Both the position numbers and the translations under genes were made by a program. Below, one piece after another: positions 52,781-63,291 of a stretch of DNA of 64,000 bases (the first letter of the stretch is position 1; each line of letters opens with the position of its first letter). The notes under the pieces are model-generated. The model did not search any database, was not told the origin of the DNA, and saw nothing but the letters and a program-made list of their open reading frames with translations. This DNA is from Promerops cafer (lineage: Eukaryota > Chordata > Aves > Passeriformes > Nectariniidae), in the NCBI GenBank assembly GCA_013398275.1, contig VZSE01002737.1, positions 1,164,481-1,228,480 on the forward strand. Direction: 5' to 3'.

Positions 52781-53544
52781 CTAAAAAAAAAAATTTACAA
52801 AAATTACAACCTTTTGATCAAGACCTATTTCACCTACTAAGAAGTGATTTAGAACACATCATTAACAGAACTGTCAAACCTAAATTGCTGGGTAGAAGAG
52901 CAACCCCATTAGCACAACCCGTGGACATCAGTGCTGTCAATGTCAAGCTGCATAAATTGTTTCCCAGAACACAGTTAAAGTATAAAAAGAGAAGCAACTA
53001 ACAACTCTATTGACTATCTGATGACTAACAAAACCTTCTTCTAACAAAACATTATTCTGCTAATTCTATTATCATTCAACCTTTTAGTTTAACAATAGAT
53101 TGCTGTATTTACCTTCTCCATCCAAAAACAATGGGAAAAAAAACCCAAGGTATGTGTATAACATGACACAATAAACAATACTTAAGACCTGAACATAAGA
53201 AGCACCTATAGAATAAAATACAGGCAAGGGTCTTCAGACAATAAGACTCAATTTCAATTATACCTTCAAATACAGCAAAATACATTGAAAAATTAATTTG
53301 AGTTTAGTAAAAATCTCAGATAATAATGTGGCTTACTAGTTTAATTTTGAGATATATGACTGTGCCTCTAGTGAGCAATGCGCCCCTAATTCTGGTGGCA
53401 GCATTAACTTACTCAGCTGGGAGAAGGCACGAAGGTGACAGCAACACTTCTACTAGTGCAGCACTTACACCTTCAGAAGCTGACAAAGGCACGCACCTCT
53501 AGGTGCTCCTGTGCTCTATTCCAGAAGGCACATGGGTTACCAGC

Positions 53545-53987
53545 TGTAGGGCATGGGGTTAGAGCTGGTAAAGGGGGTAAGGCTTATGCTCACCGGAAGG
53601 CCCCGTGGGAAAGGCACAGCTGCAGGCCGGCCGGTGGGAGAGGCAGTGAGGAGCGAGGACACAGTCACTGAGGGACAGCGGGCAGAGAGACTGTGATTGG
53701 CTGGGGGAGCGCGTGGACAGTGCACGAGCAGAGAGCTGATTGGATGGTAGCTCGCGTGGACAGTGTATGAGCACAGAGCTGATTGGATGGTAGGACACGT
53801 GGACAGCAGCATGGCAGCTGAGCCAGCCAATGGGTGTCTTCTTTCTGTTAAGTGCTGCTAGGTCTCGGTTTGGTTTCAGTTATGTGGGGTAGAGATTAAA
53901 GGAATAAAAAGGGGGCCATCTCTACAATGAGCTGATCGCCTTGGGATGCACAAGGGGGTCCGTGTCGCTCTGCTCCTCACTGCTACA
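53545..53987 (+). mobile_element. Solo LTR of an endogenous retrovirus, plus orientation
   Basis: The segment starts TGTAG and ends CTACA, a 5-bp terminal inverted repeat. It is flanked by ACCAGC (53539-53544) and ACCAAC (53988-53993), a 6-bp target-site duplication with one change. It has LTR architecture: GC-rich U3, four CCAAT boxes (ATTGG at 53696, 53739 and 53782; CCAAT at 53827), and an ATAAAA box at 53904 that could serve as TATA or poly(A) signal. A 43-bp U3 repeat is described separately. No internal retroviral sequence lies beside it. It sits about 0.8 kb upstream of the RESF1 start codon, antisense, probably in a 5' intron. The 6-bp duplication fits class II/alpharetrovirus-like ERVs. 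Confidence 0.72.
53711..53822 (+). repeat. 43-bp tandem repeat with CCAAT boxes in the LTR U3
   Basis: Units start at 53711 and 53754 (GCGTGGACAG...) and a partial third at 53797 (ACGTGGACAG...). Each full unit carries CTGATTGGATGGTAG, an inverted CCAAT (NF-Y-type) site. Duplicated U3 enhancers are a known feature of retroviral LTRs. Confidence 0.85.
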
Positions 53988-54640
53988 ACCAACAAGCCCA
54001 AATGGGTGAGCATGTCACGCTGTAAAGTTTTTAGAGACAGTGCCTTCAAAGCCAAACACTATCTCAGCCTTCAAAAATGCACAAAAAAGCCCAAAAAAAC
54101 CCTGTTTTGGTTTAGGGTAAATTTGGGAGAAAATTTTTAATGGGGTTTTTTTAAGAAAGTAAATTTAATTGGTTTTTTAAATTTTTTTTTTCATTAATTT
54201 TTAATGACAAACTACAAGAATGGATGCTTGTCTGCATCTCGAAAAGCTCTTCTCAGTATGGTCAAACCCAGCTAGCACAGAACAAACACCCTGCTTTGTG
54301 CAGGGTGTTAGACAGTTTCTCAACAGAATGTTTCATGCCATTTCTCCCAGATCACCTAAGGCTCCTGACTTTCCTTCATGGACTCTTTTTGATTTTAAGA
54401 CTCTTCTGGTTTCAAATTTGAGAATGAGAAATATCACTCTTATCTAGCCTATAAAAAATAAAAGACCCAGTGTTATAATTTTCCAGGTGTTATTTTCAAG
54501 ATTCAAAGACAGCTCCACCTTTCTTCACTCCTTTACTTTCTCTGCTCTCATAACACACCAATAACAAAAGAAGACAGGAAAAGAAAGTGGCATATGACAT
54601 TCGTAAAAAACATCAACATCAGTGTCCAGGCAATACTTAC

Positions 54641-54725
54641 AGTGATGCAGGAATCTTAGCGGAGAAAACAAGCTTTTGCATCCAAGGTAAAGCTTTCAGG
54701 CTGCTAATGTTACACTGGGTATTTC
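54641..54725 (-). other. RESF1: Candidate non-coding 5' exon of RESF1
   Basis: On the minus strand 'ccaatcatttttcag' precedes GAAATACCCAGTG at 54725. Eighty-five bases later TCACT is followed by GTAAGTATT at 54640, a near-perfect donor. Its position upstream of the coding exon's acceptor, with no long open frame, fits a 5' UTR exon. Splice-like pairs occur by chance, so this is a prediction from signals alone. Confidence 0.35.
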
Positions 54726-54729
54726 CTGA

Positions 54730-56346
54730 AAAATGATTGGGGATAAAACAAAATCACATCCTTGAATTAGACAAATGCTGAGGAAACTTAAGACATTTAC
54801 ATTTTCTGGGAATGTAACTGTGAGAGAGGCAAACAAGACTAAGATGCCAACCACTAGTGACTGTAAAATCCTTGCTAGAGGAGGAACTTTGACCACATGC
54901 AGCACACAACTTCACTAAGAGTAAAATCCAATCATTGGCACCATCAAGACCAAAAAAAAATTAGGAACCCCTTTTTAAATAAAGCCAGGCTGGAGACAAG
55001 GGGAGGAGTTCATTCCAATGTTAAACCCTATAACCTGTCCCAAAAGGACCAGGGGTGGAGGCTGTAATGGATACACCTTGAAATTCTTGTAAGCCATGAT
55101 GTGAGTTGTGTGTTACAGGAATTTCTGTTAGAGGAACCACACAGGAACATCCCCAAGAATCACCCATTGACAGATAAACTGTTTATCACTAAAGCTGTTG
55201 GTCTGATGTTTGTTGCTGTATTCCAAATCTAACTCACCAGGCTGCATCAAGTCCCTCCACTCCAAGTGTCAAGAGCGATGCAGTACATGGCATCACGACT
55301 GGCCTGAGCCTTGCAGCAGGTGCCTGAACTGACTGGTTTGGGGCCTTGCCCTGCCTCTGGGTGCCAGATGCTCCCACAGAGGGAACTACCTGTTCCCTTC
55401 TTTGAATAGAAAAAGTCAGAAGGATAAAAGCATGAAAGGGAAAGTTACCCTGCCTATTTGTATTGGCTCATGGTCTTGGAAATGCTGAGCACAATCTAAA
55501 TGCAGCTGAAGTCCAAGTTATTTCCCTACAAACAACAAGTGTCTGAAGTCCAGCAGGACACTTAGGCTGGAATAGACACAACTCTACGACTCTTGCCACT
55601 GTCTGTGTTAGAAGCCTTGAGCTGCCAGTGGAGAAAGCAGAGGGCCACTGGATCCCTGCGATGCCTCTATCTGCGCAGGAAAAGCTTGACAGGGGGCTGG
55701 AAGCTGCCAAAAATTGATCAAGACAACCAGGACAGAAAGACTTGGTCCAATTTGATTTCAGACAATCATATGTCAAATTCCTACCTCCTTGAAGCCTGAC
55801 TGGGCTTACGAATCAGACCAACTATTAAACTGAGTATGGTATCAACGAAGGCATTGTAACTGTGTCTCTGAGTGCTTTTCTACAGGCAAAAACCCTATCC
55901 AAATCAGGTGAGCACTCTCACAAATCTGTTACTGTGTGCTATTTAACCTGAATTGCAAATACGTCACATGACAGGCAGATAACCCCTGAATTTCAGAATC
56001 AGAAGCCTGGGTCCTCCTGTAGGGTCTGGAATCCAACTACGAACTCCATTGGAAAACACAACTGTATTTCTGGTATCACTAACATATGCTCAAAGATAAA
56101 GGCCTTGAGATGACCACGGTCCCCTGACTATTTCCCGAGGCAGTCCCACAAATTTGGGATTAAACACAAGTAGGATGATTATCATTCATTCTTTAGATGT
56201 AGCCCCTGTGTGTCAGATAAAGTCCTATGAGTTTGTCTTCCATCCGAGGCCCAGCAGCACCCACTAGTTAAAGAGTTTTCAAAGAGTCCTGGCCCACTCA
56301 GAGCCCACTAAGATCAGCAAGGCACAGTGCCCAGCAGCACACAGTC
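54730..56346. other. Unassigned stretch, possibly degraded retroviral interior
   Basis: No intact frame or clear domain. Short frames on both strands do not overlap in any meaningful order. The composition is richer in GC than the gene-free stretches to the left. I could not match it to pol or env motifs. Confidence 0.3.
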
Positions 56347-56352
56347 CCAACT

Positions 56353-56785
56353 TGTCACTAGGACCTCGCGTTAGGGATAGCAATGAGACCGATGAGACAC
56401 TTGTTTCTTCAAGCAGAATAGCCAAATCCTTATTGCACACAGCTCATTTTTATATGGTATCAGAAGGCACCGTCTTTGAATCTAACAGGTCAGCAAATCA
56501 TCGAAACTCTGTTCGTTGCTTGGTAATGGCTAGCATACATGTCCATCAAACTTTTTTCTTTCTAGATATGTTTACATTTTTTCTTGACGAACTCTCATGG
56601 GATAGACTTCTTATTTTTGCAGATGCAAACTGTATTCTCACAAAAATAGACTGTTAGGCAAACTGATTCTCATTCTTATGGTTCTTTTCTCATGAGAACT
56701 CAACAGGCCAGCTTAGCCAGTATAGCAAGGCCTAAACCACGTTTTACAAGGCCTTTCTTTTATAAGGTTTTACCTATATGTAACA
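56353..56785 (-). mobile_element. Solo LTR with exact 6-bp target-site duplication, minus orientation
   Basis: On the plus strand the element begins TGTCAC and ends GTAACA (TGTTAC...GTGACA in its own orientation). It is flanked on both sides by CCAACT (56347-56352 and 56786-56791), an exact 6-bp duplication. On the minus strand it has a TATAAAAA box (56447-56454) followed about 20 bases later by an AATAAG poly(A)-like word (56429-56434), the compact R region of an alpharetrovirus/class II LTR. At 433 bp with no internal sequence attached, it is a solo LTR left by recombination. It points in the same direction as RESF1, about 3.6 kb upstream of the start codon. Confidence 0.88.
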
Positions 56786-56791
56786 CCAACT

Positions 56792-58494
56792 ATTTTCTGC
56801 TATGCTCGTTCTGTCATCCTGCCTGCTCTGCCAGGATGCAGCCACAGTTACCAGCAAACCCCTTGTGTCAAGGTAGATAAAAAACCCCTTAAGCCTGTAC
56901 TAAAGGGTCCTGACCCAAGGAATCTTGAAAGCCTCTTTAGCCCCAGGTATTCCAACCAGGCAGCCCATGGAGCCCCAACACTTGTTTCACTGCCTTTTGC
57001 CAACAAGCCCCTATGCTGCACCTTTTCCCACCAGGGCTTGAGCAAGGGCCCTAGTGCCCCTCCCATCACTTCATCAACAGGAAACTCCCCAGCCCTTGGT
57101 TACCCAGACTCGTCAGACACACAGTTTGCACCCCAGACAGAACCTGATGATCCTTCTCAGGTGCCATGGAGGGCACACCTTACAGAGACTTCCCATTTGG
57201 AGGTAGATGCCACCATCAATGGCATCATCATCTGTGTGTCCTCCTGGGCAGTCAAAATTCTGCCTTTGACTGATCACAATGGAGGGGACCACTTCTCTCA
57301 CCCTTTGCAGTAGTCCATAGGTTACAGGAGCCCCTTCAGCCCTTCCTAAGATCAGTCCAGTGTGATTTCCCTAAGAGCCAGCCAGCCTGAGGATCTGTTT
57401 TTGAGAGGTTCTAACCTCCACTGTGGAGTAACTCCTACACAATTCTAGTCAGATCTGCACAGCAGCAGTTTATCACTGCATGCAGCTGCAGAGCTATGCA
57501 CCACAAAGAGCAGCCAAGTAACAGCCTCTGCTGAGCTGAACCTTGCCCAGCTGGGGCAGTGACAGAGTTTATATTTATATAGCTCTGCATTACATGCCTT
57601 GTTTTTCACAGGACTACAGGTACATGTCAGATAAGCAAGATGCAGTAAGCTACCAAAAAGAATGGTAACATACAGATTATTTCAGATAAGCTCCAGACAG
57701 TATGTCCTGCTACAAGTATTTCCCTCCAATAATTTGGCCAGTCTTACTCAGTGAAGCCATTAGGCAATGCTGCAGATATTTCTAACTAGAAAGGCCTACA
57801 AAAGCCTACAAGGCATTAGCTTTTTTACTTCCACAGACAGAACCACTCATAGACCAGACTTTCCATGATGCTCCAGGGAAGGCACAATCTCCTGGTACTT
57901 CTGAATCAAACTCCCCCTACTTTGGAGACTCTGAGAAGCACCTCCCCTACCTCCAGTGACCCATGCTGTTAACACCCTGTGATCCTGCAAGCCCCAAAAT
58001 TCATCATGTCTCTTCTCAGAGAACTGAAAAAACAGTGAGTATTTACTTGCACCCACTTCCCCTTTTAACAGCCCCAGCCAGTCAGCTCACAAGTCCAGTG
58101 GGTCCTGGCATCTGACCAGGGCTAGTGGAGCAGGACACTAGCCTCCCTGGGGGTAAAGCAGCTTGAACAATACCCTGATTGTAGAAGTTGTCAGTGATGG
58201 ATGGAGAAGGGGGATCATGCTGCACTCGGTGTAGAACAATGCTGAGACCAGCCTGATTCAATAATCCCAATGTTGAACATTCTGAGAATGTGAGGAACTA
58301 TGTTTCCTGGCAGAAACTGGCACAGGTGAGGATGTAACAAAGTTCCTGATAAAGCAACCAAGAAGTGACAGGATGGATAATTTACCTGACACTGCTGAGC
58401 TAAAGGCTACTGAGCTGAAACAGCTGGCCCAGAAACATCTGGCTGACAGTTGATCACTATAAAAATCCAGTCCCAATTTTTAACAGCAGGGACT
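56792..58494. other. Unassigned stretch between two LTRs
   Basis: No intact gene. A 91-codon plus-strand frame at 57038-57313 (Pro/Ser-rich N-terminal half) and several minus-strand frames are present, but none shows a zinc knuckle, protease, RT or envelope motif I can recognise. Its position next to LTRs makes a retroviral origin possible. Confidence 0.3.
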
Positions 58495-59158
58495 TGTTAC
58501 GAATACGTAACTAAAGGCCTGGCACTGGGTGCTCCAATAGCCTATTAACTATAAGTCCAGTTGCATTCCAAAGAACCAGCCAGGTTCACAAATACTGTGG
58601 TTTATTAAATGCAACATACATGGCTCTTTTGGAGTGCCAGCAGTATCTGCATAAACTGCAGAGCAGCTAAATATAGCCCTAACAATACAATGGCAATCAC
58701 AAGCTCAATTACTCACATCAAAACATTCAGCACAGCTGAGGACACAAGTCCTACCAAAAAGTGCCCCTTCTGCAGAGGGCGAGGAAAATGTGTCCCTACA
58801 ATTTTCATGTCAAATTCTCATATCCCAGCTAAACACAAAATCAGGGTCCTTTTATACCTTATTAGCCATTACTGTGCAAAGTGCTGTGGGTGGTCAAATT
58901 TTCTGGTTTTAGTGGTTGTGTCGTATGCAGTATTTCTTGGTAGGAGGTATACCTGGTAGCAGTTGTACAAAACATTTCCTGGTATTCAGACTGCACTGCT
59001 CCTTTCCCACTTTACATTCCTACCCGATGCCATGGCAACAGAAACCTCCATCAGGTTTCCATGTCTGCTCTGATCACTGATGCTCTGATGTGTGGGCCCC
59101 ATCTCATATTGAGCTTTGCTACTTTCTTCACTGTTTTATGCTTCCAACACTCTTAACA
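58495..59158 (-). mobile_element. 3' LTR of a minus-strand endogenous retrovirus
   Basis: In its own orientation the segment starts TGTTAAGA and ends TCGTAACA, so the ends form an 8-bp inverted repeat with one mismatch. It contains a TATAAAA box (58850-58856) and an AATAAA (58601-58606). Just upstream of its start on the minus strand lies AGAAGGGGGTA, a polypurine tract of the kind that primes plus-strand synthesis before a 3' LTR. That and the missing target-site duplication suggest a 3' LTR of a truncated provirus, not a solo LTR. It lies in sense with RESF1. Family not assigned. Confidence 0.65.
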
Positions 59159-59169
59159 TACCCCCTTCT
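59159..59169 (-). promoter_or_regulatory. Polypurine tract next to the 3' LTR
   Basis: The minus strand reads AGAAGGGGGTA directly before the LTR's TGTTAAGA. Retroviruses place a purine-rich primer for plus-strand DNA synthesis in exactly this position. Confidence 0.55.
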
Positions 59170-59359
59170 AGAAGTGTGTCTGGAGATTCCTCCTCTGAGT
59201 GCGGACACCTCCAAGGTTATTTCCCAAGGCTGAGTTAAAGAGATATGCCCACAGACATTGGTATGAGTGAGCAACATCAATCTCTACTTGATTATTTTGC
59301 CAGCTTTATTGTCACTGTAATTATAGTTATTATCTATACTGTGTAGTAATTAATTCTGA

Positions 59360-59617
59360 TTAAGTTCCTTTAACTAGTATTATGGTCAATATTATCAGCA
59401 GCATTAACACCATATAAATAAATAACTTTTTCACATTGGTTTGCCTTTCTTTATCCTGTGGGATGAAGTTGTATAAAGATTCGACTACACCTGTGGAATT
59501 CTTTAGGCATAAACTTTTGACTAAATCTGGAGCTAGAACTGGATCCAGCCACACCCAGACTCCTCTCGAGGAGGAGTTTAGAAAGCAACGGGATCCTTTC
59601 TGCACCCTGTGACTCAA
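59360..59617 (-). pseudogene. Possible retroviral C-terminal relic with a membrane segment
   Basis: An 85-codon minus-strand frame ends about 200 bases before the 3' LTR of the same orientation. Its last 25 residues form a strongly hydrophobic stretch (KLFIYMVLMLLIILTIILV) followed by a four-residue tail. Position and membrane anchor would fit the end of an envelope transmembrane subunit. The upstream part shows no disulfide motif or fusion peptide, and a chance frame cannot be excluded. A frame overlapping it in another phase (59451-59657) suggests the reading frame may be broken. Confidence 0.35.
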
Positions 59618-59739
59618 CAGGAGGGTACATGTGATAAACCTTGTGTGAAGCTTCCATTCTAACTGTGACAGCTACCTAGGCATAAATTTTGCCTCCCCTC
59701 TGCCTTATACTGCAGTCACAAAAGCTGCCAAAACAATCA

Positions 59740-60099
59740 GTGCCATTTACCTTTCCTCTTATCTATGCACAGTCAGTTTGGACATCAAAGACATTCCTCC
59801 AGTGTCCCACCCACTAGGCCTACCAAGCTCAAGTACAAGCTCTAAGTACAAGCTCTGCTTGTACTTGGAATGGCATTAATTATACCTTTACTCATTTACC
59901 TCCAGGCTATGGCTATAGTCCTGCCACTGATGCTAAGGTAACTCGAGCAATATTAGCTGAAATTTCTCCCACTCCTGATGTCTCTCATCACCATTATCTT
60001 GCTGACTTTCCTAGCACATATACATGGGAATCTTACACAAGATATGATTCCAAATTTCAGACCTCAAAGAACACCAGGAACTTTTTATCTCCCTGGTAA
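59740..60099 (+). pseudogene. Endogenous retroviral pol relic (reverse transcriptase palm)
   Basis: From 59866 a 77-codon plus-strand frame without a start reads WNGINYTFTHLPPGY, the conserved stretch before the catalytic motif in retroviral RT. About 25 residues later comes HHHYLADF at the place of YxDD: the tyrosine is kept but the first catalytic aspartate is replaced. Upstream, in another frame near 59785, LDIKD resembles the first catalytic-aspartate motif, so at least one frameshift separates the two. The copy is dead. It runs opposite to the neighbouring minus-strand LTR and so belongs to a different or inverted insertion. Confidence 0.6.
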
Positions 60100-61800
60100 A
60101 TGCCAGGGTGCAGCCCGGAATGTAAAGTGTTGGGGTAATTTTTAAAGGAAACTTTGCATGCCAGTAGCAAAGGTATTTCTAAAAGTGTCTTGCAGTCTGC
60201 TTTCTTTACCCAATCTACTCCCTCCTCCAAATGCAAATATCAAGTCTCTATTCCTTGCTGTGCACACATTGCACCTGGGACTGGAATATGAGCCACAAAC
60301 ACTTTCAACCCTTCTCCTAAAAGTATTCAATGATATCAGTATCTGTTTGTGCAATGGTACATAATAAGCATTAATTATAATTATTAAGCCAAGCAACCCA
60401 TCAAATAACTGTACCCTCACCACTTATGTGCAATCCAACACACACTGATGACAGAGGCAAGAAGTAACTATACTACCACTCTGAGAGTCAATAAAGTGGA
60501 TTGACTGTAGTCATAGGAATGAGCTCAACTCCTTGACCAAATTATTGACAGTTTGGCTCAGGCTCACAAGGAAGTAAAAGCCTAGGCCATGACCAGGTCA
60601 AGGACTTTTCTGGTTCCAACCTATTCTTTGAAAACCCACACAGGAACAGGGTGACACAAAGAGCTTTGATGCCTAAGAGCTGGGAACACCAGTCAAGCGA
60701 ATAAGACATCAATAGCAGGTAGTTCTTCCAGGACTAATTAGTAAGGAACAAATGAAGTTGTGGGTGCAAGGAATTTCATGCCTACCTTTTCCATGGCATT
60801 TAATTTGACTACGAGCCAACCACTTTATTCCACAAATATGAAAGCTCAGGTGAGCCTTTTTTTGATCTCTCCCAGCTGCTCGGTTGTAACCTCTCCTTGA
60901 GCTGGGTCACCTCTAAGTTTCTACTCAAGGCTGAAAGATACTTTACCAACTGCAGATCTTAGGTGATTGATATTTTGAAACTTTGTATCATAAGGCATTA
61001 AAATAATGTATTAAAACTTTTGAATTATTACTGTGATTGTATCTGTATAGTAAGATTAAACCTTGCCAGGACACTTTCTCCAGCGTCACTTTTACATCAT
61101 TTTACTTCAGTAAAACCACTTTTCCAGCTACCTGTGCTAGAGGTTCCCTAAGTGGTCTAAATCTCCTCTGCAACAAGTGTAACTGAGGCACTCACAACAG
61201 CTCTAAAATATTCTTATTCATTGCTAAAAGCTCCCTTTAATAGAGCCAAAACTCTATAAACATACACATTTCAATGCCAGCCACTGCGATCACAGCTATT
61301 TCGTACCTCTGCAGAATGTAGTTCAGCAAACAGAGGATTCTAAGAATTGAAAGGACAAAAGTTCAGCTGCAGGCCAGCAACACTTTGCTCTCCTGTTTCT
61401 GCTTCTGGACTTGTAGTGGCATGTCTCATTTAACCTGAAGTATTTAAATGTAATTCAGCACATCTGATTTATGGTGTTATAGAAAAACAGCCTGAATCAA
61501 CTAAACATACATAAAGAGTACATAAACATCCATAATTCTCACTTTCCTCTCTTTATAACTATACTTTAGATGTCACAACAGCACCAGCACACAGGAGTTT
61601 TCTTGCCCCAAAATTCTTTGCAGTTACATAGACAGTAATTTGTTGGATATTACCTAAATCTCAGATTGCCAATCAATCACAGAATATTTACAGTAAACTT
61701 AAGCACATGAAGACTAGCAGTCACCTCTCTTTGAGACTCCCATTCCACCATTTCCAACAGTGTATTCCCCCATTTTACCTATTGACTTCTGACAAATCCT
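60100..61800. other. Unassigned stretch right of the pol relic
   Basis: No recognisable gene or further retroviral motif. It may contain more of the decayed provirus, since the pol relic should be followed by RNase H and integrase on the plus strand. I could not identify their motifs. Confidence 0.3.
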
Positions 61801-61804
61801 GATG

Positions 61805-62200
61805 GGATTCATCCAATAATCTTTAAAGAGCTGCTGATGTCATTGCAAAGTCCCTCTTGATGGTTTTTGAGTGATCTTGGGAATCCGGAGAAGTCCCAGC
61901 TGACTGGAAGCTGGCAAATGTTGTCCCAATTTTCAAGAAGGGCAAGAAGGAGGACCCTGGAAAGTAGAGGCCTGTCTGTGTCACTTCAGTGTCTAGTAAA
62001 ATCATGGAAAACATTCTTCTGGAAGGTATTGAAAAACACTTGGAGGACAAGAGTCATCACTCACAGCCAGCACAGCTTCCTGAGGGGAAAGTCAGCTTGT
62101 CACATCTGATTTCCTTCTACAACAGGGTAACCCACCTAGTTGATCTAAGAAAGCCAGTACATGAATCTTTCTGGACTTCAGTAAAATGTTCATGGTTATG
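61805..62200 (+). mobile_element. CR1 LINE internal fragment, reverse-transcriptase region
   Basis: The phrases 'gctgatgtcattgcaaagtccctcttgatggtttttgagtgatcttggg', 'gaagtcccagctgactggaagctggcaaatgttgtcccaattttcaagaagggcaagaaggaggaccctgg' and 'cttcctgaggggaaagtcagcttgtcacat' match the N-terminal RT part of CR1-type LINE ORF2 as I know it. In-frame stops and indels are present, so it is a dead fragment. No 3' tail was seen, so the copy is truncated on both sides. Confidence 0.85.
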
Positions 62201-62779
62201 AACATGGTGGTTATGTGGTTATGTTTTACTCCTGTAGCCTTCATGTTGTATCAGGCTCTCCTTCCCAGCCTTCCTTTTTGTTTCTAGCATTGTCTCCTCC
62301 AAACACCAGGACTCTTAATGTGATTTTATTCAGTGTTATCCAACACTGAATAAACAGTATTTCTGTTTGTTAGTGGGGTTTTTTGTTTGGAGATGAAGTG
62401 AATACACTTCATTCCTAAAGTTTTTTAAAGTTTATGTGCTCAGGCAGAGCTTTCTCTTGCCTTTGGCATGCCTTTTGGCTCTACTGGCAAGAGTAGCAAC
62501 TCGAGAAGCTGCATTTCCCAATCAAAAACTATTTCAGAGTGACTTTTGCAACACCTGTCTGCAGCCACGGTGTTGTGCCCAGAGCAGAGCAGCCCAGCTC
62601 CATGTGAGTGGCAGGACGTCCCTCTCTACCACAGATGGCTGGTGCATATGGAAGAGATAACCCAGGCAAGGTCAAAGGCCTGGCAGGGGGTCATTGCTGG
62701 TGCCAGAAGGGCTGAGACCCCCAACTAAGAATCAACATCTTGGTCTGAAGTGAAGATGTGGGAAGAGATTAAAAAAAGT

Positions 62780-63278
62780 AAATATCATTGACCAAAACAC
62801 ACTCCTCTTTACAAATATAAAAGCCACACAAATTATTATGGAGACAGAAGCCACTTACACACTCCATGGAAATGTGTAGGGCTGCTTTTCCTGCAAAGCT
62901 TGGACACATCTTTGTAAATACTTTCCCAGAAACTGAGAGGAAAGATTTGATGTATGCCCTATCAGCAATTGGATGGCAAGATATATTGCATCCTAATCTA
63001 TATTATTTCTTCACTAGCTATAATATAGGTACCTCAATCACGCTGTACTGTCTATCTACTAGTAGAGTCCCTTTGTTTATCCTGTGTGGTACGAAGTCTG
63101 GTTTAAGTCTTATGTCTGCTTTCCTTGGTCTATTCAATAAATCATTCATTTTGTAATAGACCTAATCGGCAATTATTATGAACTTGCAGAACAAGAGTGA
63201 GTTTTGGGGTGTTGGCCACCCCAAAACTAGTGTCAAGGGCCTGGGCAGAGTTTTAAACTCCTCTCTCCATTTGTAACA
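62780..63278 (+). mobile_element. Probable retroviral LTR 3' part, plus orientation
   Basis: The right edge TTTGTAACA at 63278 is LTR-like (ends CA). It is followed after three bases by TGGTGACCCC (63282-63291), resembling the start of a tRNA-primer binding site. An AATAAA lies at 63136-63141 and a TATAAAA word at about 62817. The left LTR edge could not be placed because no matching TGTTAC was found at a convincing position, so the start given is a guess. Alternative: chance similarity upstream of a GC-rich promoter. Confidence 0.4.
63201..63227. repeat. Perfect 11-bp inverted repeat
   Basis: GTTTTGGGGTG at 63201-63211 pairs with CACCCCAAAAC at 63217-63227 around a 5-base loop. It lies inside the putative LTR between the poly(A) signal and the CA end, where retroviral R/U5 RNA often folds. 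Confidence 0.8.
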
Positions 63279-63281
63279 GCG

Positions 63282-63291
63282 TGGTGACCCC
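63282..63291 (+). promoter_or_regulatory. Candidate retroviral primer-binding site
   Basis: TGGTGACCCC follows the LTR-like CA end after three bases. From memory these ten bases agree with the tRNA-Trp-type sites of avian alpharetroviruses. The following bases (AGCCCACC) do not continue the match, so the call rests on ten bases plus position. Confidence 0.35.

Noticed and set aside
53537..53830. Two overlapping minus-strand frames with repeated SYHPISS-like words
   Set aside because: The repetition is the translation of the 43-bp LTR enhancer repeat, not a protein repeat.
57038..57313. 91-codon Pro/Ser-rich plus-strand frame considered as a gag piece
   Set aside because: No zinc knuckle, late-domain arrangement or capsid motif; position near LTRs alone is not enough.
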